A program made the translations under genes and the position numbers. Positions 34,785-43,385 of a DNA stretch of 64,000 nt are shown here, in pieces; position 1 is the first letter of the stretch, and every line of letters starts with the position of its first letter. Below the pieces are notes generated by a model, which searched no databases, was not told the DNA's origin, and saw only the letters and a program-made list of their open reading frames with translations. Source of the stretch: JACJYC01 sp964558465 (GTDB lineage Bacteria; Bacteroidota; Bacteroidia; Chitinophagales; Saprospiraceae). The DNA is taken from the NCBI GenBank assembly GCA_964558465.1, contig CAZLEF010000002.1, forward strand, positions 1-64,000, given 5' to 3'.

Positions 34785-36734
34785 ATGAACAAAAAGATCA
34801 TTGCCGGACTCGTATGGCTGTTGCTGTGCGTGGTCGCCTTACAACAGGCTTGGGGGCAGCAGATTATCCTGGATAAACCCGTCCGGGCAGGGGAACTCAC
34901 CTTATTCCCGGAAGTCAACAATGAAAAAAGTTATTATTATCTGGTAGACAAGGTGAAGTTGGCTACGGATGCAAATGGTAAACCCCAGTTTTCCTTTTTG
35001 AAGTATGCCAACAATGTCAAACCGGGAAGCCCAAACGCGAAACCCGGAGAGGCTGAGGGAGGCGGTATTTTTCATGCTCTGGTGACCCTTTCCGTCAGTG
35101 AAGACCAACTGCAGGACGCCAGGCGGGAACTGGTGAAACTGGCGCCAGGGGCACAAATTATGGGCCCGGTTGTTTATAAATCCGGAAAATTCGGCCTGGT
35201 TTCAGCCTTTAAAGACGCGGATGGGAGTTTATCCCAGAAAGTGGTCGGTATCGGCAATGCACCCATTATCGACGGACAAAAAGCCGCGATATCGATCCAG
35301 CTTACCAAATTGGGCGCCGAACTTTTGTGGGAATCTTTCAAGTCGCCGACGCCGGACATCAGTTTTACTTTTGAAATGGATATCACGGGATTCAGGGCTC
35401 CAAAACGGGCCATCATTGAAGCCAATTTTGATCAGATTTACGAACACCAGTCCTTTGGCGTAGGTGTAGCATCTTCTTTTCTTGCAGGAGAGATCAGCGC
35501 CACTTTTGATGATCTGACCCGGGAGGGCGCCATAAAAATCACCCAGATCGGTGAAGACGCCAAAATGGAAGAGTTGATCACAACAGCGTATAACAAGCTG
35601 ACGGATATGATGTTCTCACCGTTGAATGGCACGGGTACGCCTAATTTTTCAAATATATCCTCTGCAGCGGGTACTTCCGGCGGCAGCCTGCTGGACCGGG
35701 CTTCTACCATGCTGACCAGAAACCGGCAGGAAGCCCGAACCAACAACCGGGAACGCCGGGCGAATGCAGGCGCCTCCACCACTGCTTCGACTACCACCGG
35801 AGGAACAACTGCCGACACTGAGACTACTACCGCTGATGCGGGAGAGGGCCACCGGCCTCCGTTGCGAGCCCGTACAGAAGGCATTACCCCGCCATCGGAA
35901 GGGCCGGTCCAATCGGATCAGGCGAACGGAGAAGAAACGGTTCCGCAACTGGCCATTCTTGCAAGTTTTGAAATGAAAAGAATCCGGCAAAGGGGCACTT
36001 TCAGAATCGACCTCAATAAATATACGGTGGACAATATGTCCATGCGGTTTGATGAGAATATCGGCGACCTGAGTAAGTTTATGAACGACCAGAAGTACTT
36101 CCGGGAAGTGAATCTGGATAACCCGCTCTTTACGCAAAGGGAAATTTCAGCCACCGTGGATGTCGGAAGCCTGCAAGACTTTGTTCAGTACGTCAATTTT
36201 GTCAATGTGCGGATCACCAAAAAACACGAAGGCGGAGATATATCTACCGACGAACTGAAGATTGACCGCGAAAACTTTAACAAAGAAGGAAATAACTTCA
36301 GGATGATGTATGGCTGGAAAGCAGACCAGGATCGCAATAAATGGCGGGATTACGAATACGAAATAGACTGGAGTATTGTCGGGGACAATAATATAACGAT
36401 CCCTGCACAGAAATCGAGGTCCAATGCCCTGAACCTGGCCCCGCCCTACCAAATGCGTTTTGTGGAACTGCAAGCGGACCCCGGGTTTATAACCGATAAG
36501 GGGATCAGGTCGATCAATGTAAAAGTATTCTACAAAGTAGGGGAAAAAGAATTTGTAAAACAAATCGATTTGAACCCATCAAAAGGCATGTTGTCGGGGA
36601 GGATCGATTATTTGTCGAAGCCAAATGAGTTGGGGTACGAATACGAAGTTACCTGGAAATTGAGAGGCCAGCAGACTGAATCTTCAGGCCGGAAAAAAGC
36701 CACAGACACCATCCTCTTTGTTGACGAACTATAA
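34785..36734 (+). CDS. Secreted 'YYYLP' paralogue 5 (type B) with low-complexity insert
   Basis: 649 residues from the ATG at 34785 (MNKKIIAGLVWLLLCVVALQ, a signal peptide); a start at 34722 lies in hairpin DNA. The mature N-terminus QQIILDKPVRAGELTLFPEV and YYYLVDKVKLATDANGKPQF mark type B. A Ser/Thr/Arg/Ala-rich stretch of about 75 residues (roughly 315-390, with ASTTASTTTGGTTADTETTT) interrupts the middle and is absent from paralogue 6. Later come VNLDNPLFTQREISATVDVG and the C-terminal module ending KKATDTILFVDEL. Confidence 0.9.
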   Translation: MNKKIIAGLVWLLLCVVALQQAWGQQIILDKPVRAGELTLFPEVNNEKSYYYLVDKVKLATDANGKPQFSFLKYANNVKPGSPNAKPGEAEGGGIFHALVTLSVSEDQLQDARRELVKLAPGAQIMGPVVYKSGKFGLVSAFKDADGSLSQKVVGIGNAPIIDGQKAAISIQLTKLGAELLWESFKSPTPDISFTFEMDITGFRAPKRAIIEANFDQIYEHQSFGVGVASSFLAGEISATFDDLTREGAIKITQIGEDAKMEELITTAYNKLTDMMFSPLNGTGTPNFSNISSAAGTSGGSLLDRASTMLTRNRQEARTNNRERRANAGASTTASTTTGGTTADTETTTADAGEGHRPPLRARTEGITPPSEGPVQSDQANGEETVPQLAILASFEMKRIRQRGTFRIDLNKYTVDNMSMRFDENIGDLSKFMNDQKYFREVNLDNPLFTQREISATVDVGSLQDFVQYVNFVNVRITKKHEGGDISTDELKIDRENFNKEGNNFRMMYGWKADQDRNKWRDYEYEIDWSIVGDNNITIPAQKSRSNALNLAPPYQMRFVELQADPGFITDKGIRSINVKVFYKVGEKEFVKQIDLNPSKGMLSGRIDYLSKPNELGYEYEVTWKLRGQQTESSGRKKATDTILFVDEL

Positions 36735-36745
36735 AAAACCAAAAA

Positions 36746-38107
36746 ATGAAAACCATTCATAAAAAAATAACCCTGATCGGGATGTTTGTTATGGCCCTCG
36801 GCTGGATACCCGCTCTGATGGCCCAGGCTGGAATCAAATATTACTTTGTTGCCCCCACAGCTACGATTACCGCTACTTTCGGCGCTCCGGCCGACAACAG
36901 CTCTTGTCCTGTGGGTTATGCCAAAGTAGAAGTTACGGCAGCTAATGCCGCTCAATTTCTTACCGTAGCCCCGCCAAGGATCCGTTATGTATACGAGCAG
37001 TTGCAAGCCGGCCGGCCGCTGCGTGCACAGGTTGATAAAGTAATGCGGATTTCCCAAAACACCATCGATGTCAATTATTATTTGATTGACGATCGCAACG
37101 GATTGACCACTCCGGGGGCAACCGGCATTTTCCTGGGTATTATTTTCAGCACGGACAACGGTTATGACGGCAGAAAACACGTCTGGCCAACAGGGGGCAG
37201 CGGAGGCCGGGTCAGGTTAGGGGAATACCAGATGGAATTCGACCAATCACACCGAACCGGCGGAACGGCTGCCATCGATGAATTGGTGCTGCATGAAACG
37301 TCTCACACCCAATTCACGGGGCCCTGGTCCCGTTGGGATGGCTACATTACCTACGGCGCTGATGAGCAACATTACGGTGAAGAGTTGCAGGGCGACCCCG
37401 AGGCGGCGCTCAACGAAGGCATCGGTACATTCTACGGATACCTGATGAATGCAGCGGCCATTACGGAAATGAATAATTTCTATGCCAGGGCCGACGACCG
37501 GTATTTTGTGGAGGGCCAATCCGTAGTAGCGGGTCGAGAGGCCTTATACCGGGTCAGTACCCGGCGCAGGTCAAGTATCGGCGATGTGTTGGTGTGGCGG
37601 TATACCTGGCATGAAATACCGGGGGATTACCTGACTTACAGCGAAATTACACAAACAGCATTTTTTACCTATTTCTGGCAAAATACGAATGGAAACAGGG
37701 ATCAGGCCCTTGACATGATCCTATCCGCTTCCCATTCAATTCACGACAATCGCCGGATGCGGTTCCTGACCTATGTAGCCAACCGGCTTGCGCTTCAGAT
37801 GGAGGCTTTTGCCGCCACCCCGGCCGGTCAGACAGCCAGAACCAACGGCTCGTTGACGTCGAGTCTTTATCCATTTGCTTTGCTGGATTTGCTCACGCAT
37901 TTTGCCATGTCGGATGACGAATACAAAGCAGACCATGATCGGCATTACCCTGACCGGAATCCCCAGGCATATACAGCCTACTGGACCCATAGAAATGCCA
38001 TAAAACAATTGGTTCTGGCCGACATTACGGCGTCCCCGATCCGGTTTACCGATGCATTGCGCAAGGTTCACGATTATTGTAAAACCCCGGCCAATATTAT
38101 TCCATAA
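36746..38107 (+). CDS. Secreted putative zinc metallopeptidase (HExxH)
   Basis: 453 residues with a signal peptide ending near ALMAQ. The zinc motif is His183-Glu184-Thr-Ser-His187 in LVLHETSHTQF; a Glu about 36 residues later in ALNEGIGTFYGYL could be the third ligand, as in gluzincins. The remainder is helical with many aromatic residues. The substrate is unknown and activity is not proven. It starts 11 bases after paralogue 5 and ends 19 bases before paralogue 6, so it is part of the same transcription unit. Confidence 0.7.
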   Translation: MKTIHKKITLIGMFVMALGWIPALMAQAGIKYYFVAPTATITATFGAPADNSSCPVGYAKVEVTAANAAQFLTVAPPRIRYVYEQLQAGRPLRAQVDKVMRISQNTIDVNYYLIDDRNGLTTPGATGIFLGIIFSTDNGYDGRKHVWPTGGSGGRVRLGEYQMEFDQSHRTGGTAAIDELVLHETSHTQFTGPWSRWDGYITYGADEQHYGEELQGDPEAALNEGIGTFYGYLMNAAAITEMNNFYARADDRYFVEGQSVVAGREALYRVSTRRRSSIGDVLVWRYTWHEIPGDYLTYSEITQTAFFTYFWQNTNGNRDQALDMILSASHSIHDNRRMRFLTYVANRLALQMEAFAATPAGQTARTNGSLTSSLYPFALLDLLTHFAMSDDEYKADHDRHYPDRNPQAYTAYWTHRNAIKQLVLADITASPIRFTDALRKVHDYCKTPANIIP

Positions 38108-38126
38108 ACCAGTAAAGACCATTGAA

Positions 38127-39890
38127 ATGAAAATTCGAATTATCCTGGGTTGGATATTAATCGGCATGTTGGGGTTTTCAACCCCGGGTTTGAGCCAACC
38201 CATTTTCATCGACCAACCCATCGAGGCGGGCGACCTGATCGTCTTCCCCCATATTACCGATACCACCAAATATTATTACCTGCCCAATAAACTGGGCCTC
38301 GGAACCGACGCCAAGGGCAAAATGCAGTTTTCTTTCCTGCGCTATGTGCAGAACGTGAAAACGGAAAACGGTGAAGCCAACCGGACGGAGGGCGAAGGCG
38401 GAGGCATCCTGCACACCCTGGTAGAGCTCAAGATCACCGACGAACAGATTGCCAGGGCCCAGTCGGAACTGAAGAAAAAAACCAAACGCGACAACGCGGT
38501 CATCATCGGCCCGGTCATCTACAAAGGCGGCAACTTTTCGCTCGTCTCGTCCTTTGCGGAAGAAGGAAGCGAGTTTACCAAAAAAGTAGTGGGCGTGGGC
38601 CGCGCCCCGGTTTTTGTGGGCAACAAAGCGGCCTGTTCGATCCGGCTGACCAAACTCGGGGCCAAAATCCTTTGGGAGTCCTGCAAAACGCCTACACCTG
38701 ACCTGAGTTTTTCTTTTGTCATGGACTTCTCCGGCTACCGGTCCCCCATGCAGGCCAAGATCGAGGTAGACTGGGATAAGGTGTATTCCCATGAAGGCTT
38801 CAGCGCAGGCATCGGCGTCAACACCGGCTATGTGGGGTTGGGGCTGGATATTAAAGCAGCCTTCGACGAACTGCGCGAGCAGGGCGCCATCAAGGTCACC
38901 AATTTCGGGGCCGACGACAAGATGGAAGCCCTGCTGGAAACCGCCTATAAAAAGATCGTCGACCTGATGTTTGAGCCCTTCAGCATGCCGTCGGCCAATG
39001 ATGAATCGACCATGGACGACATTGCCAGGGGGATCAATGCCCTTGCGGAAGGCGCTAAAAAGAACGCCTCGCTGGTGTCGCTGAATTTTGCGTATGAAAT
39101 GAAAAAACAGCGCAAGACCGGCAAGTTTGTCATCGACCTGAGCAAGTCCACCATCGAGACTATCAGTTTCCGCTTCGACGAAAATCTGGGCAGCGAGGTC
39201 TCCAAATGCAAGGACTGTTTCCGCCAGATCAACCTCGACGATCCTTTCTACAAACAAAGAGAGATCCTGGTGTCGGTGGATGGCCTGAACGCCGACCAGT
39301 TCAGCAAATACATCAATTTTGTTACCGTCAGCATGAAAAAGGAACATGGCAAGGGCCCGGCCACGACCGACGAAGTACGGATTGCGCAGAAAGATTTTAC
39401 GGAGGCTGCGGGCAACCCTTTCCGTTTGTTGTACGGCTGGAAAGACGACGCGGATTATAACCGCGACGCCTGGCTCAGGTATCAATTTAAAACGGTATGG
39501 AGTTTTTTCGGCGACCATACGGTGGTCAGGGAATGGTCGGAATCCGACCAGTTGGGCCTCAACGTCGCGCCGCCGTTCCACCCCGTTTCAGTCAGTGTCG
39601 AAGCGGACCCCGCCTTGCTCAAAGACGCCGGCATCCGGTTGGCTACCGTCAAATTCTATTTTGACTACGGCGCCGGCGAAAAGGTGGAGCAGGTCACCCT
39701 GAAGGGTACGGACCCTGCGCCCGCACAATTGGCCGAATTTATGCTCAAACAAGGCGAATACGATTTTGAATACGAGATCGTCTGGCGCATGTTTGGGAAT
39801 AAAACCCTGTCTTCGGGCCGGAAAAAATCTTCCGATACGTTGCTGTATGTGGACGAAGTTCCGGAGGATGCGCAGTTGGTGACGAACTAA
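38127..39890 (+). CDS. Secreted 'YYYLP' paralogue 6 (type B), function unknown
   Basis: 587 residues from the ATG at 38127, with signal MKIRIILGWILIGMLGFSTP. It is the cleanest type B copy: QPIFIDQPIEAGDLIVFPHI, YYYLPNKLGLGTDAKGKMQF, ILHTLVELKITDEQIARAQS, KAACSIRLTKLGAKILWESC, INLDDPFYKQREILVSVDGL, and a C-terminal module beginning NVAPPFHPVSVSVEADPALL. It is highly similar to paralogue 5 without its insert. A long open frame on the opposite strand here is a shadow. Confidence 0.9.
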   Translation: MKIRIILGWILIGMLGFSTPGLSQPIFIDQPIEAGDLIVFPHITDTTKYYYLPNKLGLGTDAKGKMQFSFLRYVQNVKTENGEANRTEGEGGGILHTLVELKITDEQIARAQSELKKKTKRDNAVIIGPVIYKGGNFSLVSSFAEEGSEFTKKVVGVGRAPVFVGNKAACSIRLTKLGAKILWESCKTPTPDLSFSFVMDFSGYRSPMQAKIEVDWDKVYSHEGFSAGIGVNTGYVGLGLDIKAAFDELREQGAIKVTNFGADDKMEALLETAYKKIVDLMFEPFSMPSANDESTMDDIARGINALAEGAKKNASLVSLNFAYEMKKQRKTGKFVIDLSKSTIETISFRFDENLGSEVSKCKDCFRQINLDDPFYKQREILVSVDGLNADQFSKYINFVTVSMKKEHGKGPATTDEVRIAQKDFTEAAGNPFRLLYGWKDDADYNRDAWLRYQFKTVWSFFGDHTVVREWSESDQLGLNVAPPFHPVSVSVEADPALLKDAGIRLATVKFYFDYGAGEKVEQVTLKGTDPAPAQLAEFMLKQGEYDFEYEIVWRMFGNKTLSSGRKKSSDTLLYVDEVPEDAQLVTN

Positions 39891-39892
39891 TC

Positions 39893-39947
39893 AGTTGGCA
39901 GTCTGCAGTTGGCAGTCTGCAGTTGGCAGTCTGCAGTTCGGCAGTCT
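39893..39947. repeat. 14-bp tandem repeat after paralogue 6
   Basis: CAGTTGGCAGTCTG is repeated three times exactly (39893-39934) and then once with a base inserted (CAGTTCGGCAGTC). It starts 3 bases after the gene's stop. Similar words (ACTGCCAACTGCCAACT) occur near 63912. Confidence 0.85.
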
Positions 39948-40411
39948 TTGGCTTCGCTGTGAATTGAAATTTCGTTTCCTTTATTACGAGCCGGGACTGT
40001 CGAACTTCCAGACTGTACTATAGGGACCTCCCTGCTATCCCTAAGTCTTCCGCCACGACCCCTACCACCGCTATTTGAAGTTTGCAACTTCAAATTCGTG
40101 TAATGACCGAGACGAAAGCAATGAGACTGTGTCCGGGCAGGTTTAGGTCCGCCGGGTTGTGTCAAACTGGAGCAGCAGGCCCAAAATCAGTTGCCGGCTT
40201 GAATTCCGACGGACAAATTCAGGGTGCAACTTTGAAGTTGCACCCTAAATTCATCCACGCCGCCGCCGACAGGCAGAAAATGGAAAAAAACCGCGCAGAC
40301 AGGGCCGGAACAGCCTGCCAAAAATTTTGGGCGATTTCCAGTAACGTTTTTTCGACTACAGACATTAACCACCAAAAACACGCCAAAATCCGGCGGAATA
40401 AATACCTCAAT
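39948..40411. other. Long spacer with two hairpins, no gene seen
   Basis: With the tandem repeat before it, this makes a 521-base gap in the array. It holds ATTTGAAGTT-TGC-AACTTCAAAT (40073-40095) and AGGGTGCAACTT-TG-AAGTTGCACCCT (40221-40246). The second belongs with the hairpins at 44903 and 60948, which share AATTCAGG and GCAAC words. Weak open frames here have no family features. It may split the array into two transcription units. Confidence 0.65.
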
Positions 40412-40987
40412 ATGATCCAGATGATTCGAAAATTGCCGGCCATACTGATTTTTCTGACCTTGCCGGTCCTGCTGTTTTCCCAACGGGAATTGAAAGCGGT
40501 CAAGGACGAAGCCTCGTCCATTCTGGAAGAGATCTCCGGGTCAACGAACAAACTTGAAAGGGTGACCCTGGTATCAGAAGACGAAAGGAGTGTAACCATC
40601 AGTGCAACCTTTAAAGGGTTTGCGGACAAGTCGTACAAAGTGCGGGGATTTATCCAGAATGCCCGGAAAGAGACCATTCAGGAAATCAGCCCCGCGGAAC
40701 GCGACCTGCCCAAAAACAACCAGGTTGAACTGACCTTCCTGATGAGCGACAACGGCAGGGAAGTGACACAAACCAGCCTGGAATCCAGGTATTTAAAGCT
40801 CACCATTACACCGAATGAAGGCGGTCTGGGGTCCTTGCTCGAGGAAGCCCTGGGAGAAGGCATCAGTCTTTCATCCACGGATTACCTGTACGAACTGGAT
40901 AAAAAATGGATGTTCAGCGGTCAGAATATTATCCTGAATGTCAAATTGGCGCCCTTCAAAAACGCGGCGTCGATTTCCCAGAATTAA
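40412..40987 (+). CDS. Small secreted protein of the array, function unknown
   Basis: 191 residues from the ATG at 40412 (or 40421), both just before the signal peptide LPAILIFLTLPVLLFSQ. Longer starts upstream lie in repeat DNA. The mature part begins REDLK-like charged residues (RELKAVKDEASSILEEISGS) followed by beta-rich sequence with VTISATFKGFADKSYKVRGF. It is not a clear 'YYYLP' paralogue, and I do not recognise a family. It is 40 bases from the next gene. Confidence 0.75.
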   Translation: MIQMIRKLPAILIFLTLPVLLFSQRELKAVKDEASSILEEISGSTNKLERVTLVSEDERSVTISATFKGFADKSYKVRGFIQNARKETIQEISPAERDLPKNNQVELTFLMSDNGREVTQTSLESRYLKLTITPNEGGLGSLLEEALGEGISLSSTDYLYELDKKWMFSGQNIILNVKLAPFKNAASISQN

Positions 40988-41027
40988 TTTTCCATCCGGC
41001 CCCTTCCGGATCAAATCCAAAAGACCA

Positions 41028-43325
41028 ATGAAAAAAATAACCTGGCATACCGCCATTTTCCTGTTGCTGCCGGCCCTGGTTTCCGCCCAGCAAGTCTTCA
41101 GGCATGTTGCCGATAAAAACAATACCAACGGTCATATCACGACCCTGGATCATATTGCCGTGAATAATTCCCCGGGCGCTATCCTCATCATTTCGGCCGA
41201 TTACGGCAGCAGTGGGCCTTACAATCCCCATGCCACAGGGGTTTGGTATGCCGGCAACAAATGGACCATCTTTAACCAGGACCGTGCCGCGATGCCCGAA
41301 AACGCCCGGTTTTTTGTATTGTCGGTTCCGAAAGGGGAGAACGCCTTCACCCACGAAGCAGCGCCTGGCGTTACCTCGGGTCACGTCACTACCCTGAGCC
41401 ATCCCAAACTGGACAATAACCAGAACGCCCGGATCCTCGTTACCCAAAATTACGGACCGAAAGGCCCATATAATGCCCACCCGACCGGCGTTTATTTTGC
41501 CGGCGGGAAGTGGAAGATATTCAATCAGGATAAAGCGGCCATCCAGCCGGGGGCGCATTTCAACGTTTATATCGATGAACGCACCGAACTGGTTACGCTC
41601 GCCGCGCCCACAGGCAACTGGGGTAAAATCGGCAGCAGCACAACCCAGGGGAAAAGCGATAACCAGGCGGTTTTTGTGACCCAGAACTGGCTGACCAGCG
41701 GCCCCTACAACCCGCATGAAGTGGGGGTGTGGTACAACCGCGACGACTGGTCGGTGTTCAACCAGGACCGGGCCGCCATGCCGGCCAATGCCAAATTTAA
41801 TGTGCTGACCTTTCAGAAAGGCAATGCCGCCCTGATGGCCGGATCATTCCGCGTCAGGGATAACATTCTGGTGAAACCGGAGTATAAAAACACCACCCGG
41901 ATCCCCGGCAGAGCGCCCGGCAATACAACGGCCGGCGGAAATACCAACCCCGGTACTCAGACCAACCCCGGCTCCACTACGAATCCAGGCGCCAACACCA
42001 ACCCCGGAACTACCCCGGAAACCCCTGCACCCAAACCCGAAGAAATGGAGCGAGAAGGGCCTAAAAACATTTCCACCTTCGAATGGAAAAACTATATCGG
42101 GTCGGAATACGCATTCCCCAATTCCTATCCGCTGGTGAATATTTATTACCAGGTCTTCGGCGACGCCAACCCAAAGTCCGGGTACTACTATTATTTGCCC
42201 AACAGTTACAACCTGAACTGGTCTTCCGTCAGCGGTTATTCCCTGTACATCAAATTTTTGTCGAGTACCTCCGGCGCTAAAGGGGAAGCCACCGTGACGG
42301 CCGAACTGACCCCCAATATCTCCAATGCAGACCTGGCAATGGCGGCCGCTTTGTTGCAGGCGGATCTGAAAAACAAACCCGGGGCGTCCTTTACCGAACT
42401 GGTCTCGGCGCCGCTGTCGCAACCGCCAAGGGTTTCGATCAACCAGATCAGCAGCTTCGGCATCGACCCGAAGGATATCTCTGTGACCACGCCCTCCAAC
42501 CTGGCAGAACCCATTACCATCAGTTGGAAAATGCAAAATGTGGAAAACCTGATGACGGCCCTTTTTGAGAATGTAGGCCTCAGCGGCAACCTCTTCCTGG
42601 CGCCTGCCGGTGAAAATATGCCGGAGATCAGCATTCCTTTCAACATCAAACTGAACGACCAGAATACGTTTGGAAAATTCGAACTGGACCCTTCCGCCAT
42701 GCGATCAACTCCCTGGGTGAATTATGCGCCTTATCCGGTTGTCCTGAAGAATATGCATATCATGAAGGCCAATAAATCGGGCAGTAAAGCGCTTTCCGTC
42801 TATACCTGGCAGGCGGGCAATACGACTGTTCCGCCGGGCGCGCAGGTGCGGTTCGATGCAAGCAGTATCCCGCAATGGGTGGACAGCCACGCCGGCATTC
42901 AGCGGATCTGGCTGGAATACGAGCCCGCGGCCTGCAAATATTGCGACGACAAGATCGAAAACGACCTCATCGGCGGCGCCAAAGGCACCCGCAGCCGCAA
43001 ACTGACCTTTGACGCCTTCGACCCATTGGAATACACCGGCGCTCGGATGGTCAAGGTCAAGATCCGGTCGGTTCAAGCCGACCCCAACACCCGTTCCAAA
43101 ACAGACCTGCCCACCCTGACGATCAATTCTGACGGCCAAACCCTCGATGGCGGTACGATCTACGTACCCGAAGGCAGCAAACCGGAATTTGAATATTACG
43201 TGCAGATCATTATGCCCGACGGGACGATTTATGAGGCGGACGCCTGGGAAATCAGCAACGACCCTGATACCAATATTATCGGACAGGCGCTGATCAAAAG
43301 ACTGGTTTCCTCTTTTAGAAAATAA
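41028..43325 (+). CDS. Secreted protein: three ~80-residue repeats joined to an array-type domain
   Basis: 765 residues from the ATG at 41028 with signal MKKITWHTAIFLLLPALVSA. Residues about 23-265 are three repeats whose units contain GHITTLDH, NPHATGVWYAGNKWTIFNQD and AAMP; such repeats occur in many secreted proteins. A Pro/Thr/Asn linker with NPGTQTNPGSTTNPG follows (about 300-335). The C-terminal 420 residues resemble the array family: SGYYYYLPNSYNLNW, a long beta-rich region, and an end module with VKVKIRSVQADPNTRS. It joins a probable surface-binding repeat to the array domain. Confidence 0.85.
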   Translation: MKKITWHTAIFLLLPALVSAQQVFRHVADKNNTNGHITTLDHIAVNNSPGAILIISADYGSSGPYNPHATGVWYAGNKWTIFNQDRAAMPENARFFVLSVPKGENAFTHEAAPGVTSGHVTTLSHPKLDNNQNARILVTQNYGPKGPYNAHPTGVYFAGGKWKIFNQDKAAIQPGAHFNVYIDERTELVTLAAPTGNWGKIGSSTTQGKSDNQAVFVTQNWLTSGPYNPHEVGVWYNRDDWSVFNQDRAAMPANAKFNVLTFQKGNAALMAGSFRVRDNILVKPEYKNTTRIPGRAPGNTTAGGNTNPGTQTNPGSTTNPGANTNPGTTPETPAPKPEEMEREGPKNISTFEWKNYIGSEYAFPNSYPLVNIYYQVFGDANPKSGYYYYLPNSYNLNWSSVSGYSLYIKFLSSTSGAKGEATVTAELTPNISNADLAMAAALLQADLKNKPGASFTELVSAPLSQPPRVSINQISSFGIDPKDISVTTPSNLAEPITISWKMQNVENLMTALFENVGLSGNLFLAPAGENMPEISIPFNIKLNDQNTFGKFELDPSAMRSTPWVNYAPYPVVLKNMHIMKANKSGSKALSVYTWQAGNTTVPPGAQVRFDASSIPQWVDSHAGIQRIWLEYEPAACKYCDDKIENDLIGGAKGTRSRKLTFDAFDPLEYTGARMVKVKIRSVQADPNTRSKTDLPTLTINSDGQTLDGGTIYVPEGSKPEFEYYVQIIMPDGTIYEADAWEISNDPDTNIIGQALIKRLVSSFRK

Positions 43326-43385
43326 CCTTTGGACACCTGAATTGCAACACATAAAATTGTCAAAATAAGCGAAAAGGCCGCAGCC

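Noticed and set aside
38178..39581. 467-codon open frame on the minus strand
   Set aside because: It lies wholly inside paralogue 6, which has a signal peptide, family motifs and tight operon spacing; the antisense frame has no recognisable features and follows from codon bias.
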